From positions 7,418,001 through 7,482,000 of the forward strand of contig NZ_CP127385.1 in assembly GCF_030378205.1 (NCBI RefSeq): a DNA stretch of 64,000 nt, in the 5' to 3' direction. The notes below the pieces were generated by a model. The model saw nothing but the letters and a program-made list of their open reading frames with translations, did not search any database and had not been told where the DNA came from. Positions 34,233-42,892 of this stretch are shown piece after piece; the first letter of the stretch is position 1; every line of letters starts with the position of its first letter. The position numbers and the translations under genes are program-made. This DNA comes from Bradyrhizobium sp. NP1. GTDB taxonomy: Bacteria; Pseudomonadota; Alphaproteobacteria; Rhizobiales; Xanthobacteraceae.

Positions 34233-34252
34233 ATTGGCAGTATGCTGTCAAT
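34233..34252. promoter_or_regulatory. Candidate MarR-type operator between divergent gentisate genes
   Basis: Palindrome ATTGGCAGTA / TGCTGTCAAT, symmetric at ATTG..CAGTAT / CTG.CAAT; it matches the palindrome at 28791-28810 in 17 of 20 positions. It lies 27 bases before the gentisate dioxygenase ATG and about 160 bases before the isomerase ATG, so one site could control both directions. Confidence 0.7.
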
Positions 34253-34279
34253 CTACAGAAGAATGACGGGAGGCCAGCC

Positions 34280-35320
34280 ATGGAAGCCGTGTCGAAGACG
34301 CCGGAACGCGAGGCGTTCTACAAGAAGATCGATGGCGAGAACCTGTCGGCGCTGTGGAACGTGATGGGCGACCTGATCACGCCGGAGCCGAAGAGCGCCT
34401 GCCGGCCGCATCTGTGGCAGTTCGACAAGATCCGCGACTACATGACCGAAGCCGGCAAGCTGATCACCGCGAAGGAAGCGGAGCGGCGCGTGCTGGTGCT
34501 GGAAAATCCGGGGCTGCGCGGCCAATCGAAGATCACGACCTCGCTGTTTGCCGGCGTGCAGATGGTGGTGCCCGGCGACGTCGCGCCGGCGCACCGGCAC
34601 AGCCAGTCGGCGCTGCGCTTCATCCTCGAGGGCCATGGCGCCTACACCTCGGTCGACGGCGAGCGCACCGCGATGGAACCCGGCGACTTCGTCATCACGC
34701 CGTCGATGACCTGGCACGATCACTCCAACGACACCGCCGAGCCGATGTTCTGGCTCGACGGGCTCGACATTCCCATGGTGCAGTTCTTCGACGCCTCCTT
34801 TGCCGAAGGCATGAAGGAAGACCAGCAGAAGATCACCAAGCCCGCGGGCGACAGCTTCGCGCGCTACGGCCACAATCTGCTGCCGGTCGACCAGAAGCGT
34901 GCATCGAAGACCTCGCCGATCTTCAACTATCCCTATCATTATACGCGCGAGGCGCTGGAGCAGGCCAAGCGCACCGACGAGTGGGATGCCTGCCACGGGC
35001 TGAAGCTGAAATTCTCCAACCCCGAGACCGGCGACTATGCGATGCCGACCATCGGCACCTTCATCCAGCTATTGCCCAAGGGCTTCAAGACCGCGCGCTA
35101 TCGCGCGACCGATGCCACCGTGTTTGCGGCGATCGAGGGCAAGGGCCGCACGCAGGTCGGCGACCAGACCTTCGAATGGGGCCCGCGCGACCTGTTCGTG
35201 GTGCCGAGCTGGCGCTGGGTCACGCATGAGGCGGACGCGGATTCGGTGCTGTTCTCCTTCTCCGACCGCCCGGTGCAGCAGAAGCTCGATTTGTTCCGCG
35301 AGGACCGCGGCAACGCGTGA
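34280..35320 (+). CDS. Gentisate 1,2-dioxygenase
   Basis: 346 residues, ATG with GGGAGG upstream. Bicupin ring-cleavage dioxygenase: first cupin with the iron-binding HRH (105-107) in APAHRHSQSALRFILEG and the further His in MTWHDHSN (about 146-148); the second cupin has RYRATDATVFAAIEGKGRTQVG and FVVPSWRWVTHEA. Length and the sequence SQSALRFILEG are those of gentisate dioxygenases. It opens gentisate between C1 and C2 to give maleylpyruvate, using Fe(II) and O2, in the cytoplasm. Candidate operator immediately upstream. Confidence 0.95.
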   Translation: MEAVSKTPEREAFYKKIDGENLSALWNVMGDLITPEPKSACRPHLWQFDKIRDYMTEAGKLITAKEAERRVLVLENPGLRGQSKITTSLFAGVQMVVPGDVAPAHRHSQSALRFILEGHGAYTSVDGERTAMEPGDFVITPSMTWHDHSNDTAEPMFWLDGLDIPMVQFFDASFAEGMKEDQQKITKPAGDSFARYGHNLLPVDQKRASKTSPIFNYPYHYTREALEQAKRTDEWDACHGLKLKFSNPETGDYAMPTIGTFIQLLPKGFKTARYRATDATVFAAIEGKGRTQVGDQTFEWGPRDLFVVPSWRWVTHEADADSVLFSFSDRPVQQKLDLFREDRGNA

Positions 35321-35328
35321 GGCGATCG

Positions 35329-35356
35329 TCGCCCTGGCGAAAGCCGGGACGACGGC
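35329..35356. terminator. Hairpin between convergent genes (GTCGTCCC type)
   Basis: CGTCGTCCCGGCTTTCG on the minus strand pairs imperfectly with CGTCGCCCTGGCGAAAG: a half-length repeat of the GTCGTCCC family, in the 46-base gap between gentisate dioxygenase and the convergent ABC permease. Confidence 0.5.
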
Positions 35357-35366
35357 CGTATTGCCG

Positions 35367-36194
35367 CTACCGCCAGTGCAACAGCCGCGCTTCGAGCAAG
35401 CCGATCAGCTTGCCGATGGCGAGCCCGAACAGGCTGAGGATCACGACGCCGGCGAGCAACTGATCGGTCTGCATCAGATTGCCGGCCTGCAGCACGAAGG
35501 CGCCGATGCCGAACTCGGCGCCGATCATCTCGGCGCTGACCACGAGCAACAGCGCGACCGACGTGGTGATGCGGAAGCCGGCAAGGATCGATGGCAGCGC
35601 CCCCGGCCAGATCACGCGGCGGACGATGGTCGCAAACGGCACGTTGAAGCTCTGCGCCATGCGGATCAGGTTGCGCGGCACCGCGTCGACGCCGCTATAG
35701 GTCGCGATCGCGGTGGAGAAGAACACACCAAGCGCAATGGTCGCGATCTTCGGCTCCTCCCCGATTCCGAGCCACAGGATCAGGAGCGGCAGGAGCGCGA
35801 TCTTCGGGATCGGGAACAGCGCCGAGATGAAGGTGATGCCGACGCTGCGCGCGAGCCGCGACAGCCCGATCGCGAAGCCGACGATGACGCCGGTCGCCGT
35901 GCCCAAAATCCAGCCGACGCCGATCCGCAGCAGCGAAACCGAGACGTGATGCCAGAGCGCCCCGCTGACCGCGAGCTGGTAGATCGCGCGCGCAATGGCG
36001 GAAGGTGTGGGCAGGAACAGCGGATTGACCCAGCCGACGCTGCCGGCCGCCTGCCAGAGTGCGATAACGAGCGCCAGCGCGACCCAGCCGCCGTAGCGGC
36101 TCGCGCTCGGCACGAAGCCGGCGCCGCGAAACGCCACGGGGCGCGTTGCCGCGGCGATATCGGCGTCCGGCTGCCTGGTGCCGCGGTCAAGCAT
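35367..36194 (-). CDS. ABC transporter permease, NitT/TauT type
   Basis: 275 residues from ATG 36192-36194 (MLDRGTRQ), overlapping the ATPase stop by eight bases. About six membrane segments (YGGWVALALVIALWQAA, VGWILGTATGVIVGFAIGL, ALFPIPKIALLPLLILWLG, IATIALGVFFSTAIATY, SVALLLVVSAEMIGAEF, LAGVVILSLFGLAIGKLIGL) with the coupling loop MAQSFNVPFATIVRRVIWPGALP. It is the last gene of a five-gene minus-strand operon next to the gentisate cluster. Confidence 0.93.
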   Translation of the reverse strand: MLDRGTRQPDADIAAATRPVAFRGAGFVPSASRYGGWVALALVIALWQAAGSVGWVNPLFLPTPSAIARAIYQLAVSGALWHHVSVSLLRIGVGWILGTATGVIVGFAIGLSRLARSVGITFISALFPIPKIALLPLLILWLGIGEEPKIATIALGVFFSTAIATYSGVDAVPRNLIRMAQSFNVPFATIVRRVIWPGALPSILAGFRITTSVALLLVVSAEMIGAEFGIGAFVLQAGNLMQTDQLLAGVVILSLFGLAIGKLIGLLEARLLHWR

Positions 36195-36960
36195 GCTGCA
36201 CCTCGCGCTCGGCATCGATCGCCTGCTCGCGGATCAGCGCCCAGAGATCGTTCTGCAGCGCAAGCAATTGGCCGCGCGCCTCGACCGCGCCGCGCTCGGC
36301 GCGCGTCATGGCGATCGGCACCACCTCGCGGACGCGGCCCGGCCGCCGCGACAGCACGACGATGCGGTCGGCGAGCCGCACCGCTTCCTCGAGATTGTGC
36401 GTGACATAGGCCGCGCCGATCGCGCCATCGGCGAGCAGGCCGATGAAATCCTCCATCAGGAGTTCGCGGGTCTGCGAATCCAGCGCCGACAGCGGCTCGT
36501 CCATCAGGAGGATCGCGGGCCGCACCGCGAGCGCGCGGGCAATGCCGACGCGCTGGCGCATGCCGCCGGAAAGCTGCTTCGGAAAAGCGGCGCGGAAATC
36601 AGAGAGCCCAGTGCGGCGCAATGCGTCGTCGACGATTCGGCCCCGCTCCGCCGCGCTCAAGCCGGCGTGCAGCAGCGGAAATTCGACATTGGCCGCAACC
36701 GTGCACCAGGGCAGCAGCGCGAAATCCTGGAACACGAAGGTCAGCGGATTGAGGCTGCCACCCGGCGGCGCACCGCGCAGCAGGGCCGCGCCGGCATCCG
36801 GCTGCAACAGCCCGCCGAGGACCGAGAGCAGCGTGCTCTTGCCGCAGCCGGAGGGACCGACGATCGCCACCACCTCGCCCGCGCCGACGGTGAACGAGAC
36901 GTCGTCGAGCACGGCGAGGTCACCGAAGCGGTGGCTGATATGGTCGGCGATCAGGTCCAT
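36187..36960 (-). CDS. ABC transporter ATP-binding protein, NitT/TauT type
   Basis: 257 residues from ATG 36958-36960 (MDLIADHISHRF). Walker A GPSGCGKST, signature LSGGM, Walker B ILLMDEP, H-loop YVTHNLEEA. The frame continues 48 bases upstream, but that part is translated from a palindromic repeat (MPGTSPGMTARTGSDE) and is almost certainly not native protein. Energises the adjacent permease. Confidence 0.94.
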   Translation of the reverse strand: MDLIADHISHRFGDLAVLDDVSFTVGAGEVVAIVGPSGCGKSTLLSVLGGLLQPDAGAALLRGAPPGGSLNPLTFVFQDFALLPWCTVAANVEFPLLHAGLSAAERGRIVDDALRRTGLSDFRAAFPKQLSGGMRQRVGIARALAVRPAILLMDEPLSALDSQTRELLMEDFIGLLADGAIGAAYVTHNLEEAVRLADRIVVLSRRPGRVREVVPIAMTRAERGAVEARGQLLALQNDLWALIREQAIDAEREVQHA

Positions 36961-36981
36961 TTCATCGCTGCCTGTTCTAGC

Positions 36982-37070
36982 CGTCATGCCCGGGCTTGTC
37001 CCGGGCATCCACGTCTTACTTTCGTTTCTGCCGCCAAGGCGTGGATGGCCGGGTCAAGCCCGGCCATGAC
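36982..37070. repeat. Palindromic repeat (CGTCATGCCCGGGC type)
   Basis: Arms CGTCATGCCCGGGCTTG..CCCGGGCATCCACG and CGTGGATGGCCGGGTCAAGCCCGGCCATGAC. It sits between the binding-protein and ATPase genes, inside an operon. A sister copy is at 63351-63437. A repeat family common in Bradyrhizobium. Confidence 0.85.
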
Positions 37071-37080
37071 CAAGAGAGCG

Positions 37081-38082
37081 CTAATCCGGCTTCACGAAAT
37101 CGGATGCGATGATCGCCTGCGCGTCAAAGCCCTTGTCGACAAAGCCCTGCTCCTGCAGCCATTTGATCTGGTTGTCGACATTCTTCACATCGAGCTTGCC
37201 GTCCGGATCGATATAGGCGCAATTGCCGACCACCTGCTCCACCGGGAGGTTGGTGTATTTGGCTGTTATCTCGAGCAGCGGCCTGGTCTTGTCGTTGATG
37301 ACGGCCTTGCCGTCCTTCACCTGCGCCAGGATCACGTCGTGATATTCGCGGTCGGCGCGCTCCAGCGCTGCGAGCAGTTTTGCGACCCGCGCCTTGTCGG
37401 CGAGCGTCTTGGGCGAGGCGAACACCGCGCCGAGTTGCCAGGGCGTCTCGTCGCCGACCCAGCCCAACAGCTTTGCGCCGTTCGATTCCATCAGCGGCCG
37501 CGCGGTCGAAACCGGCAGCAGCGCGGCATCGACGGTTTCGCCCTTCAGGGCGGCCGCCGCGTTCGATAGCGATTGCAGCGGCACGACCTTCACCTCCGAG
37601 AGCTTGAAGCCGTATTTGTCGGCCAATAGCCCCAGCGAGTAATGGAAGCTCGATCCGACCTGCGTTACCGCCACGCGCTTGCCCGCGAGATCCCTAGGGC
37701 TCTTCAGGCCCGCGGCATAGGCATTGTTGCTGGCGAAATAGCCGATCAGGGGATAGCCCGCCTTCTCGCGGCTCATGCCACCGATCACCTTCAGCGTGCC
37801 CTTGCCGGCAAGGTTGTAGAGACCCGCCGTGAAGGCGGTAATGCCGAAATCGACGTCGCCGGACGTGGTCGCGACCGCGATCGGCTGCGCCGCGTCGAAG
37901 AACTTCAGCTCGACGTCGAGACCGGCCTCGCGGAAATAGCCCTTGTCTTGCGCGATGAACACCGGCGCCGACGACGACAGCCGCAGCACGCCGATTTTCG
38001 CCTTGAGCTCATCAGCCCTTGCGCCCGCGATCGCCGACAGCGCCAGCAGGGCCGCCAGCGCGGCCCGCGCCACCCTTCTCAT
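37081..38082 (-). CDS. ABC transporter substrate-binding protein, NitT/TauT type
   Basis: 333 residues from ATG 38080-38082 with GGAGG eight bases upstream; an upstream GTG (38098-38100) overlaps the previous stop but lacks a ribosome site. Signal peptide MRRVARAALAALLALSAIAG, cleavage near ARA-DELKA. Mature protein is the NMT1/SsuA-like fold: KIGVLRLSSSAPVFIAQDKGYFREAGLDVELKFF, DVDFGITAFTAGLYNLAGKG, VAVTQVGSSFHYSLG. Operon with a flavoprotein and a YdhR-like protein upstream and ATPase and permease downstream. Ligand unknown; an aromatic acid is suggested only by the neighbouring gentisate genes. Confidence 0.92.
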   Translation of the reverse strand: MRRVARAALAALLALSAIAGARADELKAKIGVLRLSSSAPVFIAQDKGYFREAGLDVELKFFDAAQPIAVATTSGDVDFGITAFTAGLYNLAGKGTLKVIGGMSREKAGYPLIGYFASNNAYAAGLKSPRDLAGKRVAVTQVGSSFHYSLGLLADKYGFKLSEVKVVPLQSLSNAAAALKGETVDAALLPVSTARPLMESNGAKLLGWVGDETPWQLGAVFASPKTLADKARVAKLLAALERADREYHDVILAQVKDGKAVINDKTRPLLEITAKYTNLPVEQVVGNCAYIDPDGKLDVKNVDNQIKWLQEQGFVDKGFDAQAIIASDFVKPD

Positions 38083-38096
38083 TCCAGTTTCCTCCG

Positions 38097-39461
38097 TCAC
38101 ACGCCGTCAGGCACGCGCTGATCGCGGCCGATGAAGGCGCCCTGTTCTTTCAATTGTCCTTGCAGCTTCTCGATGGCGATGTCGCGCGGCCTGGTGTTGC
38201 CCGACAGCGCAAGCGCGGCCGCCGAGCCCGCGGCCTCGCCCATCGCGAAGCAGGCGCCGGAGACGCGGGCCGCCGACTGGCCTTCATGGGTCATCGACGC
38301 GCAGCGGCCGGCGACCATGAGATTGTCGATCTTCTCCGGCACCAGCATCCGGTAAGGCAATTCGTTGAAGCCACGCGACTGCGGGATCGGCGGGAACTTG
38401 AAGATCACGTCGCCGGCGACATGAGCCTCGATCGGCCAGCCGTTGACGCCGATGGAATCCTCGAACGACGCGCAGCCGAGCACGTCGTCGCCGCTGAGCC
38501 GGTAGCCGCCGATGACGCGACGGGTCTCGCGGATGCCGAGCTGCGGCGGCAGGTCGACGATGTAGGACTGCTCGAAGCCGGGCACGGTGCGCAGGAAGGC
38601 GAAGGCCTCGACCGCCTGACGGCGGCCGTCGATCTCGCCACGCGTCAGGTCATCCGGCTCGATGCCGTTGATGGCGCTGCCGTCGGCCCGCGAAAGCTGC
38701 GTGAAATTCACCCGCCATTCGACCGGCGAGCGCTGCGGCCGCACGATGGCCGCCTTGCGCGGAAATTTGTGCGTGCCCGCAGCCTCCGCCTGCTCCATCA
38801 GGGTCGGGATGGTCCGCCACGCCTCGCCGGCGCGAGCGGGATCGACGCCGTTGAGGCGGAACATCATCGAGGGATAGAGCATGTGGCCGGCGCCATCGCC
38901 GAGCTCGAACGGCGCGCCGGCCCAGGCCGCCAGATCACCGTCGCCGGAGCAATCGATGAAGATATTGGCGCGCACCGCCTGCCGGCCGCCCCTGGTCTCG
39001 ACCATCAGCGTATCGATCCGCCGCTCATCCCCCATCACGACGCCGGCGCCAAGCGCATGAAAGAGGATGTCGACCTTGTGGGAGGCGAGCAGATCGTCCG
39101 CGGCGATCTTGTAGGCCGCGGTGTCATAGGCCTGGGCCAGAATTTTCCCAAGCACCAGATGCGGCGCGTTCAGACCGCCGAGCCGGTCGATGCGCGCGAG
39201 GAGATCGGAGGCGATGCCCTGCACCACGCGATGCATCTCGCCATGCACATTGGCGTGCAGCCCGCAGAAATTGGTGACGCCGGCCGCCGTGCCCATGCCG
39301 CCGAGAAAGCCGTAGCGCTCGACGAGCAGCGTGCGCCGGCCGGCGCGCGCCGATGCGACGGCCGCGGCGATGCCGGCGGGCCCGCCGCCGAGGACTACGA
39401 CGTCATATTCGCCGTAGAGGGGCACCTGCCGGGCAGGCTCGAGGATGGATTTGGTCGGCAC
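38097..39461 (-). CDS. FAD-dependent oxidoreductase (FAD_oxidored / PF12831 type)
   Basis: 454 residues from a GTG (39459-39461). N-terminal FAD motif VVVLGGGPAGIAAAVASARAGRRTLLVERYGFLGGMGTAAGVTNFCG and late NLMVAGRCASMTHEGQSAARVSGACFAMGEAAGSAAALAL, both typical of the PF12831 family, where GRCASMTHEGQSAARV is diagnostic. IFIDCSGDGDLAAWAGAPFELG is the middle FAD-contact segment. No signal peptide. The members oxidise or hydroxylate various small molecules and the substrate is not readable. Operonic with an ABC importer, so it probably acts on the imported compound. Confidence 0.9.
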   Translation of the reverse strand: MPTKSILEPARQVPLYGEYDVVVLGGGPAGIAAAVASARAGRRTLLVERYGFLGGMGTAAGVTNFCGLHANVHGEMHRVVQGIASDLLARIDRLGGLNAPHLVLGKILAQAYDTAAYKIAADDLLASHKVDILFHALGAGVVMGDERRIDTLMVETRGGRQAVRANIFIDCSGDGDLAAWAGAPFELGDGAGHMLYPSMMFRLNGVDPARAGEAWRTIPTLMEQAEAAGTHKFPRKAAIVRPQRSPVEWRVNFTQLSRADGSAINGIEPDDLTRGEIDGRRQAVEAFAFLRTVPGFEQSYIVDLPPQLGIRETRRVIGGYRLSGDDVLGCASFEDSIGVNGWPIEAHVAGDVIFKFPPIPQSRGFNELPYRMLVPEKIDNLMVAGRCASMTHEGQSAARVSGACFAMGEAAGSAAALALSGNTRPRDIAIEKLQGQLKEQGAFIGRDQRVPDGV

Positions 39462-39545
39462 AATCAGTTCCGGATCGTCATCAGTCCCGGAGGGTTTTCA
39501 GCGCTGATCCCGGGACTGTCAACCCGCCGACTCCCTGCACTTTGG

Positions 39546-39866
39546 TCATTCCGCGGCGTCGAGGATGGTCTTGCCGGTGGTGTTGTCGACGATCACAGGT
39601 GTTTCGAAATAGCTGATCTCGGGCGGGCTGCCGTAGCGCTCGGTGATCATCTTGCGCCACTCGGCGTTATACACCCGCTCGGCGGCCTCGCGGCTTTCCC
39701 AGAGATAGCAGCCGCCGCCGGTGTGGCTTGCGGCGTCGAACAGATAATATTTGCGTACGAGACCTTTGAGCCCCTGATATTTCGGCGCCGAACCCTTGAA
39801 CAGCTCGGCCGCTTTCGCGGCATCGATGGTCGCGGGCAGCTTGAATCGGACGACAGCGGTGATCAT
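39546..39866 (-). CDS. YdhR / ABM-like small monooxygenase-fold protein
   Basis: 106 residues. MITAVVRFKLPATIDAAKAAELFKGSAPKYQGLKGLVRKYYLFDAASHTGGGCYLWESREAAERVY is the dimeric ferredoxin-like alpha/beta barrel seen in YdhR and antibiotic biosynthesis monooxygenases; VRKYYLF and GGCYLWESREAAE are typical phrases. These proteins act without cofactors or as ligand-binding subunits. First gene of the five-gene operon that runs into the FAD enzyme (84 bases downstream) and the ABC importer. Confidence 0.82.
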   Translation of the reverse strand: MITAVVRFKLPATIDAAKAAELFKGSAPKYQGLKGLVRKYYLFDAASHTGGGCYLWESREAAERVYNAEWRKMITERYGSPPEISYFETPVIVDNTTGKTILDAAE

Positions 39867-39957
39867 CGGGCATTCTCCCTGCTTGGGCGGCGCGGTTGCG
39901 CGGCGCGCCGGCGCTCATTAGGCTTCAGCCTACCATTTTCAGCGAGACATTCACCCC

Positions 39958-40932
39958 ATGCGAATCTGCATTTTCGGCGCGGGCGCCGTCGGCAGCCATT
40001 TTGCGGTCAGGCTGGCGCTGGCGGGTCATGACGTGTCCTGCGTGATGCGCGGGGCGCATCTCGACGCCGTGCGGGCGAACGGATTGCGCCTGCGCGTCGG
40101 CGACACCGAGTTCCACGCGAGGGTGAAGGCATCCGACGATCCGGCTGCGCTGGGCCCGCAGGATCTCGTGATCAGCACCTTGAAGGCGACCGGCGTCCAC
40201 GGCCTCGCGCGCGGCCTTGCTCCCCTGCTCGGCGACGACACGCCCGTGATCTTCGCCCAAAACGGGATTCCCTGGTGGTACGACATCGGGCTGCCGCCCG
40301 ATCATCCTTCAACGCCCGACCTCGGCTTTCTCGATCCGGGCGGCGCGCTTCGTGCCGCGATCGCGAGGTCACGCATCATCGGCGGGGTGATCTTCTCCTC
40401 CAACGAGGTGATCGCGCCCGGCGCCGTCGCAAACCTCTCGCCCGAACGCAACCTGCTTCAAATCGGCGAATGCGACGACCGCGACAGCGAGCGCATCGCG
40501 CAGCTGCGTGCGACGCTCGAGACCGCCGGCATCGGCTCGGCTGGTGTCACGCAGATCAGGGAGATGATCTGGTCGAAGCTGCTCACCAATATGTCGATGT
40601 CGGTGCTGTGCCTGCTGACCGGGCAAACCGCGCGCGCGGTGCGCGACGAGCCGGCGCTGCAGCACGTGATCCCGCGCCTGCTCGATGAGGCCAACGCGGT
40701 GGGGCAGAGCTGCTATCCCACTGTCAAGCGCATCACACGCTCGGGCCCCGCGCCCGAGCACAAGCCCTCGATCCTGCAGGACTACGAGCTCGGCCGCGCC
40801 ATGGAGATCGACGCGCTGGTCCGCGCGCCGCAGGCCTTTGCCCGCGCCGCTGATCTCTCGACGCCGATGCTGGACATGCTCGCGGGGCTGGCGATCCAGA
40901 AGGCGCGCGACAAGGGCCTTTACCGGGCGTGA
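39958..40932 (+). CDS. 2-dehydropantoate 2-reductase (ketopantoate reductase) family protein
   Basis: 324 residues. NADP motif MRICIFGAGAVGSHFAVRLALAGHDV, central VISTLKATGVHGLARGLAPLLGDDTPVIFAQNGIPWW (Asn of the family), and the catalytic Lys in QIREMIWSKLLTNMS, then HKPSILQDYELGRAMEIDAL with the family Ser/Asp/Glu set. NADPH reduction of ketopantoate or a related 2-keto acid. A second family member lies at 54712-55719, so not both need be PanE. Confidence 0.92.
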   Translation: MRICIFGAGAVGSHFAVRLALAGHDVSCVMRGAHLDAVRANGLRLRVGDTEFHARVKASDDPAALGPQDLVISTLKATGVHGLARGLAPLLGDDTPVIFAQNGIPWWYDIGLPPDHPSTPDLGFLDPGGALRAAIARSRIIGGVIFSSNEVIAPGAVANLSPERNLLQIGECDDRDSERIAQLRATLETAGIGSAGVTQIREMIWSKLLTNMSMSVLCLLTGQTARAVRDEPALQHVIPRLLDEANAVGQSCYPTVKRITRSGPAPEHKPSILQDYELGRAMEIDALVRAPQAFARAADLSTPMLDMLAGLAIQKARDKGLYRA

Positions 40933-40939
40933 TTCCCGA

Positions 40940-41920
40940 TCAGGTTGCCTGGAGCCCGAGGCGATCGAACAGCCTGCGATCGGTGCTGTCTTCCGGATTT
41001 GCGGTCGTCAGCAGGGTGTCGCCGATGAAGATCGAGTTGGCGCCGGCAAGGAAGCACAGCGCCTGCATCTCGTCGCTCATCGCGGTCCGGCCCGCCGACA
41101 GCCGCACATAGGATTTCGGCATCATGATGCGCGCCAGCGCAACGATGCGGACGAACTCGATCGGATCGGTGCGCTTCGAATCGGCAAGCGGCGTGCCGGG
41201 AATCGGAATCAGCTGGTTGATCGGCACGCTCTCCGGCGGCTCGGTGAGATTGGCGAGCGTCACCAGCATCTCGACGCGGTCGCGCTCGGTTTCGCCGAGA
41301 CCGAGAATGCCGCCGCAGCACACTTTCATGCCGGACTGCCGGACATGCTCCAGCGTTTCCAGGCGGTCGGAAAAGCCGCGCGTGGAGGTCACCTTCGGAT
41401 AATAGCGCTCCGACGTGTCGATGTTGTGATTGTAATAATCGAGCCCGGCTTCGCTCAGCCGATCCGCCTGCTCGCGCTCCAGCATGCCGAGCGTCATGCA
41501 GGTTTCGAGCCCGAGCGCCTTGACCGCGCCGACGATCTCGACGATCGCGTCCATGTCGCGCGGCTTCGGGTTGCGCCAGGCGGCGCCCATGCAGTAGCGC
41601 GTCGCGCCGGCGTCCTTTGCCTTGCGCGCTTCGGCGACGATGGTCTCGACATCCATCAGCTTGGAGGCGACAAGCCCGGTCTTGTGATGCGAGGACTGGC
41701 TGCAATAGCCGCAGTCCTCCGGACAGCCGCCGGCCTTGATGTTGAGCAGCTTGGAGAGCTGCACGCGGTTCGGATCGAAATGCTCGCGATGGACCGATTG
41801 AGCCTTGAACAAGAGGTCATTGAACGGCAATCGATAGACCGCCGAGGCCGTCTCATAGGTCCAAGCCGATCCCGCCGCCGGCGCTGTCGTCACGCCGGCC
41901 TGTTCACCCATCTCAAGCAT
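40940..41920 (-). CDS. bioB: Biotin synthase
   Basis: 326 residues from ATG 41918-41920 ([10 protein letters not shown]), with GGAG six bases upstream; the frame is open further upstream but not coding. Radical-SAM cluster C66, C70, C73 in [14 protein letters not shown], followed by the BioB-specific [12 protein letters not shown] and the [2Fe-2S] ligands in TCMTLGML and [19 protein letters not shown]. The late Arg in [24 protein letters not shown] completes the family pattern. Inserts sulfur into dethiobiotin. It stands without other bio genes; convergent with the ketopantoate reductase gene, seven bases apart. Confidence 0.97.
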   Translation of the reverse strand: MLEMGEQAGVTTAPAAGSAWTYETASAVYRLPFNDLLFKAQSVHREHFDPNRVQLSKLLNIKAGGCPEDCGYCSQSSHHKTGLVASKLMDVETIVAEARKAKDAGATRYCMGAAWRNPKPRDMDAIVEIVGAVKALGLETCMTLGMLEREQADRLSEAGLDYYNHNIDTSERYYPKVTSTRGFSDRLETLEHVRQSGMKVCCGGILGLGETERDRVEMLVTLANLTEPPESVPINQLIPIPGTPLADSKRTDPIEFVRIVALARIMMPKSYVRLSAGRTAMSDEMQALCFLAGANSIFIGDTLLTTANPEDSTDRRLFDRLGLQAT

Positions 41921-42097
41921 TGCAATCTCCGAAGACCATCCCCTGTAGCCATCATGGCACGCCGCCGCGCGCGATGCCAGCAATGCTGGCGCGCATCGGC
42001 ATGCCAAATTTGCGAAAGAAAACCGCGATTGACCGAGTGCCCGCACTGGTATCACTCTGCCATCATGCGCGGGTCATGAAGCGGTGAGCGTGGAACG

Positions 42098-42880
42098 ATG
42101 CAGGTCAAGGACAGGGTATGCGTGGTCACGGGCGCGGCGGGCGGCATCGGCGAGGCGGTCGCGCGCGCCTATGCGGAAGGAGGGGCGCGCGGCGTCGTCG
42201 TCGCCGACCTGAAGACCGCGCGCGACCGGCTGGCGCGGGTTGCCGGCGACATCGACGGGCTCGCGGTGACCGCCGATGTCGGGCTTGAAGACGACGTCAA
42301 GGCGCTGATCGCAGCGGCCGAGGACAAATATGGTCCCATCGACGTGTTCTTTTCCAATGCCGGCCTGCTGCGCAAGGGACAGGAGGCCGCGTCCGACGCC
42401 GACTGGGAAGTGAACTGGCGCGTGCATGTCATGAGCCATGTCTATGCGGCGCGCGCGCTCGTTCCCGGCATGCTGGCACGCGGCTCGGGCTACCTGCTCA
42501 ACACCGCTTCCGCCGCAGGCCTGCTCGCCTCGCTGAACGCGATGAGCTACGGCGTCACCAAGAGCGCAGCGGTGGCGCTCGCCGAGCATCTCGCCATTCA
42601 ATATGGCGACCGCGGCATTCGCGTCTCCGTGCTGTGCCCGCAATCGGTACAGACCGCCATGTCGACGCCGGGACCGAGTGCGGCGCGCGTTGACGGCGTG
42701 CTGCAGCCGGCCGAGGTCGCGCGCATGGTGATCGAGGCGATGGCGGAGGAGCGCTTCCTGATCCTGTCGCATCCGCAGGTGCAGGAATACATGCAGCGCA
42801 AGGCTGCGAACCGCAACCGCTGGCTTGGCGGCATGCGGCGGCTGCGCGACCGGATCCATGGCGCGCAGGCGCAGCGTTGA
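42098..42880 (+). CDS. SDR family oxidoreductase
   Basis: 260 residues. Nucleotide motif VVTGAAGGIGEAVARAYAEGG (TGxxxGxG, about 11-18), FFSNAGLL in place of NNAG, the catalytic Ser in LNTASAAGLLA and Tyr/Lys in MSYGVTKSA. The C-terminal part contains PAEVARMVIEAMAEERFLILSHPQVQEYMQRKAANRNRWLGGMRRLRDR, a region I associate with a group of rhizobial SDRs of unknown substrate. NAD(P)-dependent; substrate unknown. A hairpin repeat begins 12 bases after the stop. Confidence 0.93.
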   Translation: MQVKDRVCVVTGAAGGIGEAVARAYAEGGARGVVVADLKTARDRLARVAGDIDGLAVTADVGLEDDVKALIAAAEDKYGPIDVFFSNAGLLRKGQEAASDADWEVNWRVHVMSHVYAARALVPGMLARGSGYLLNTASAAGLLASLNAMSYGVTKSAAVALAEHLAIQYGDRGIRVSVLCPQSVQTAMSTPGPSAARVDGVLQPAEVARMVIEAMAEERFLILSHPQVQEYMQRKAANRNRWLGGMRRLRDRIHGAQAQR

Positions 42881-42892
42881 GCCGGTGACACG

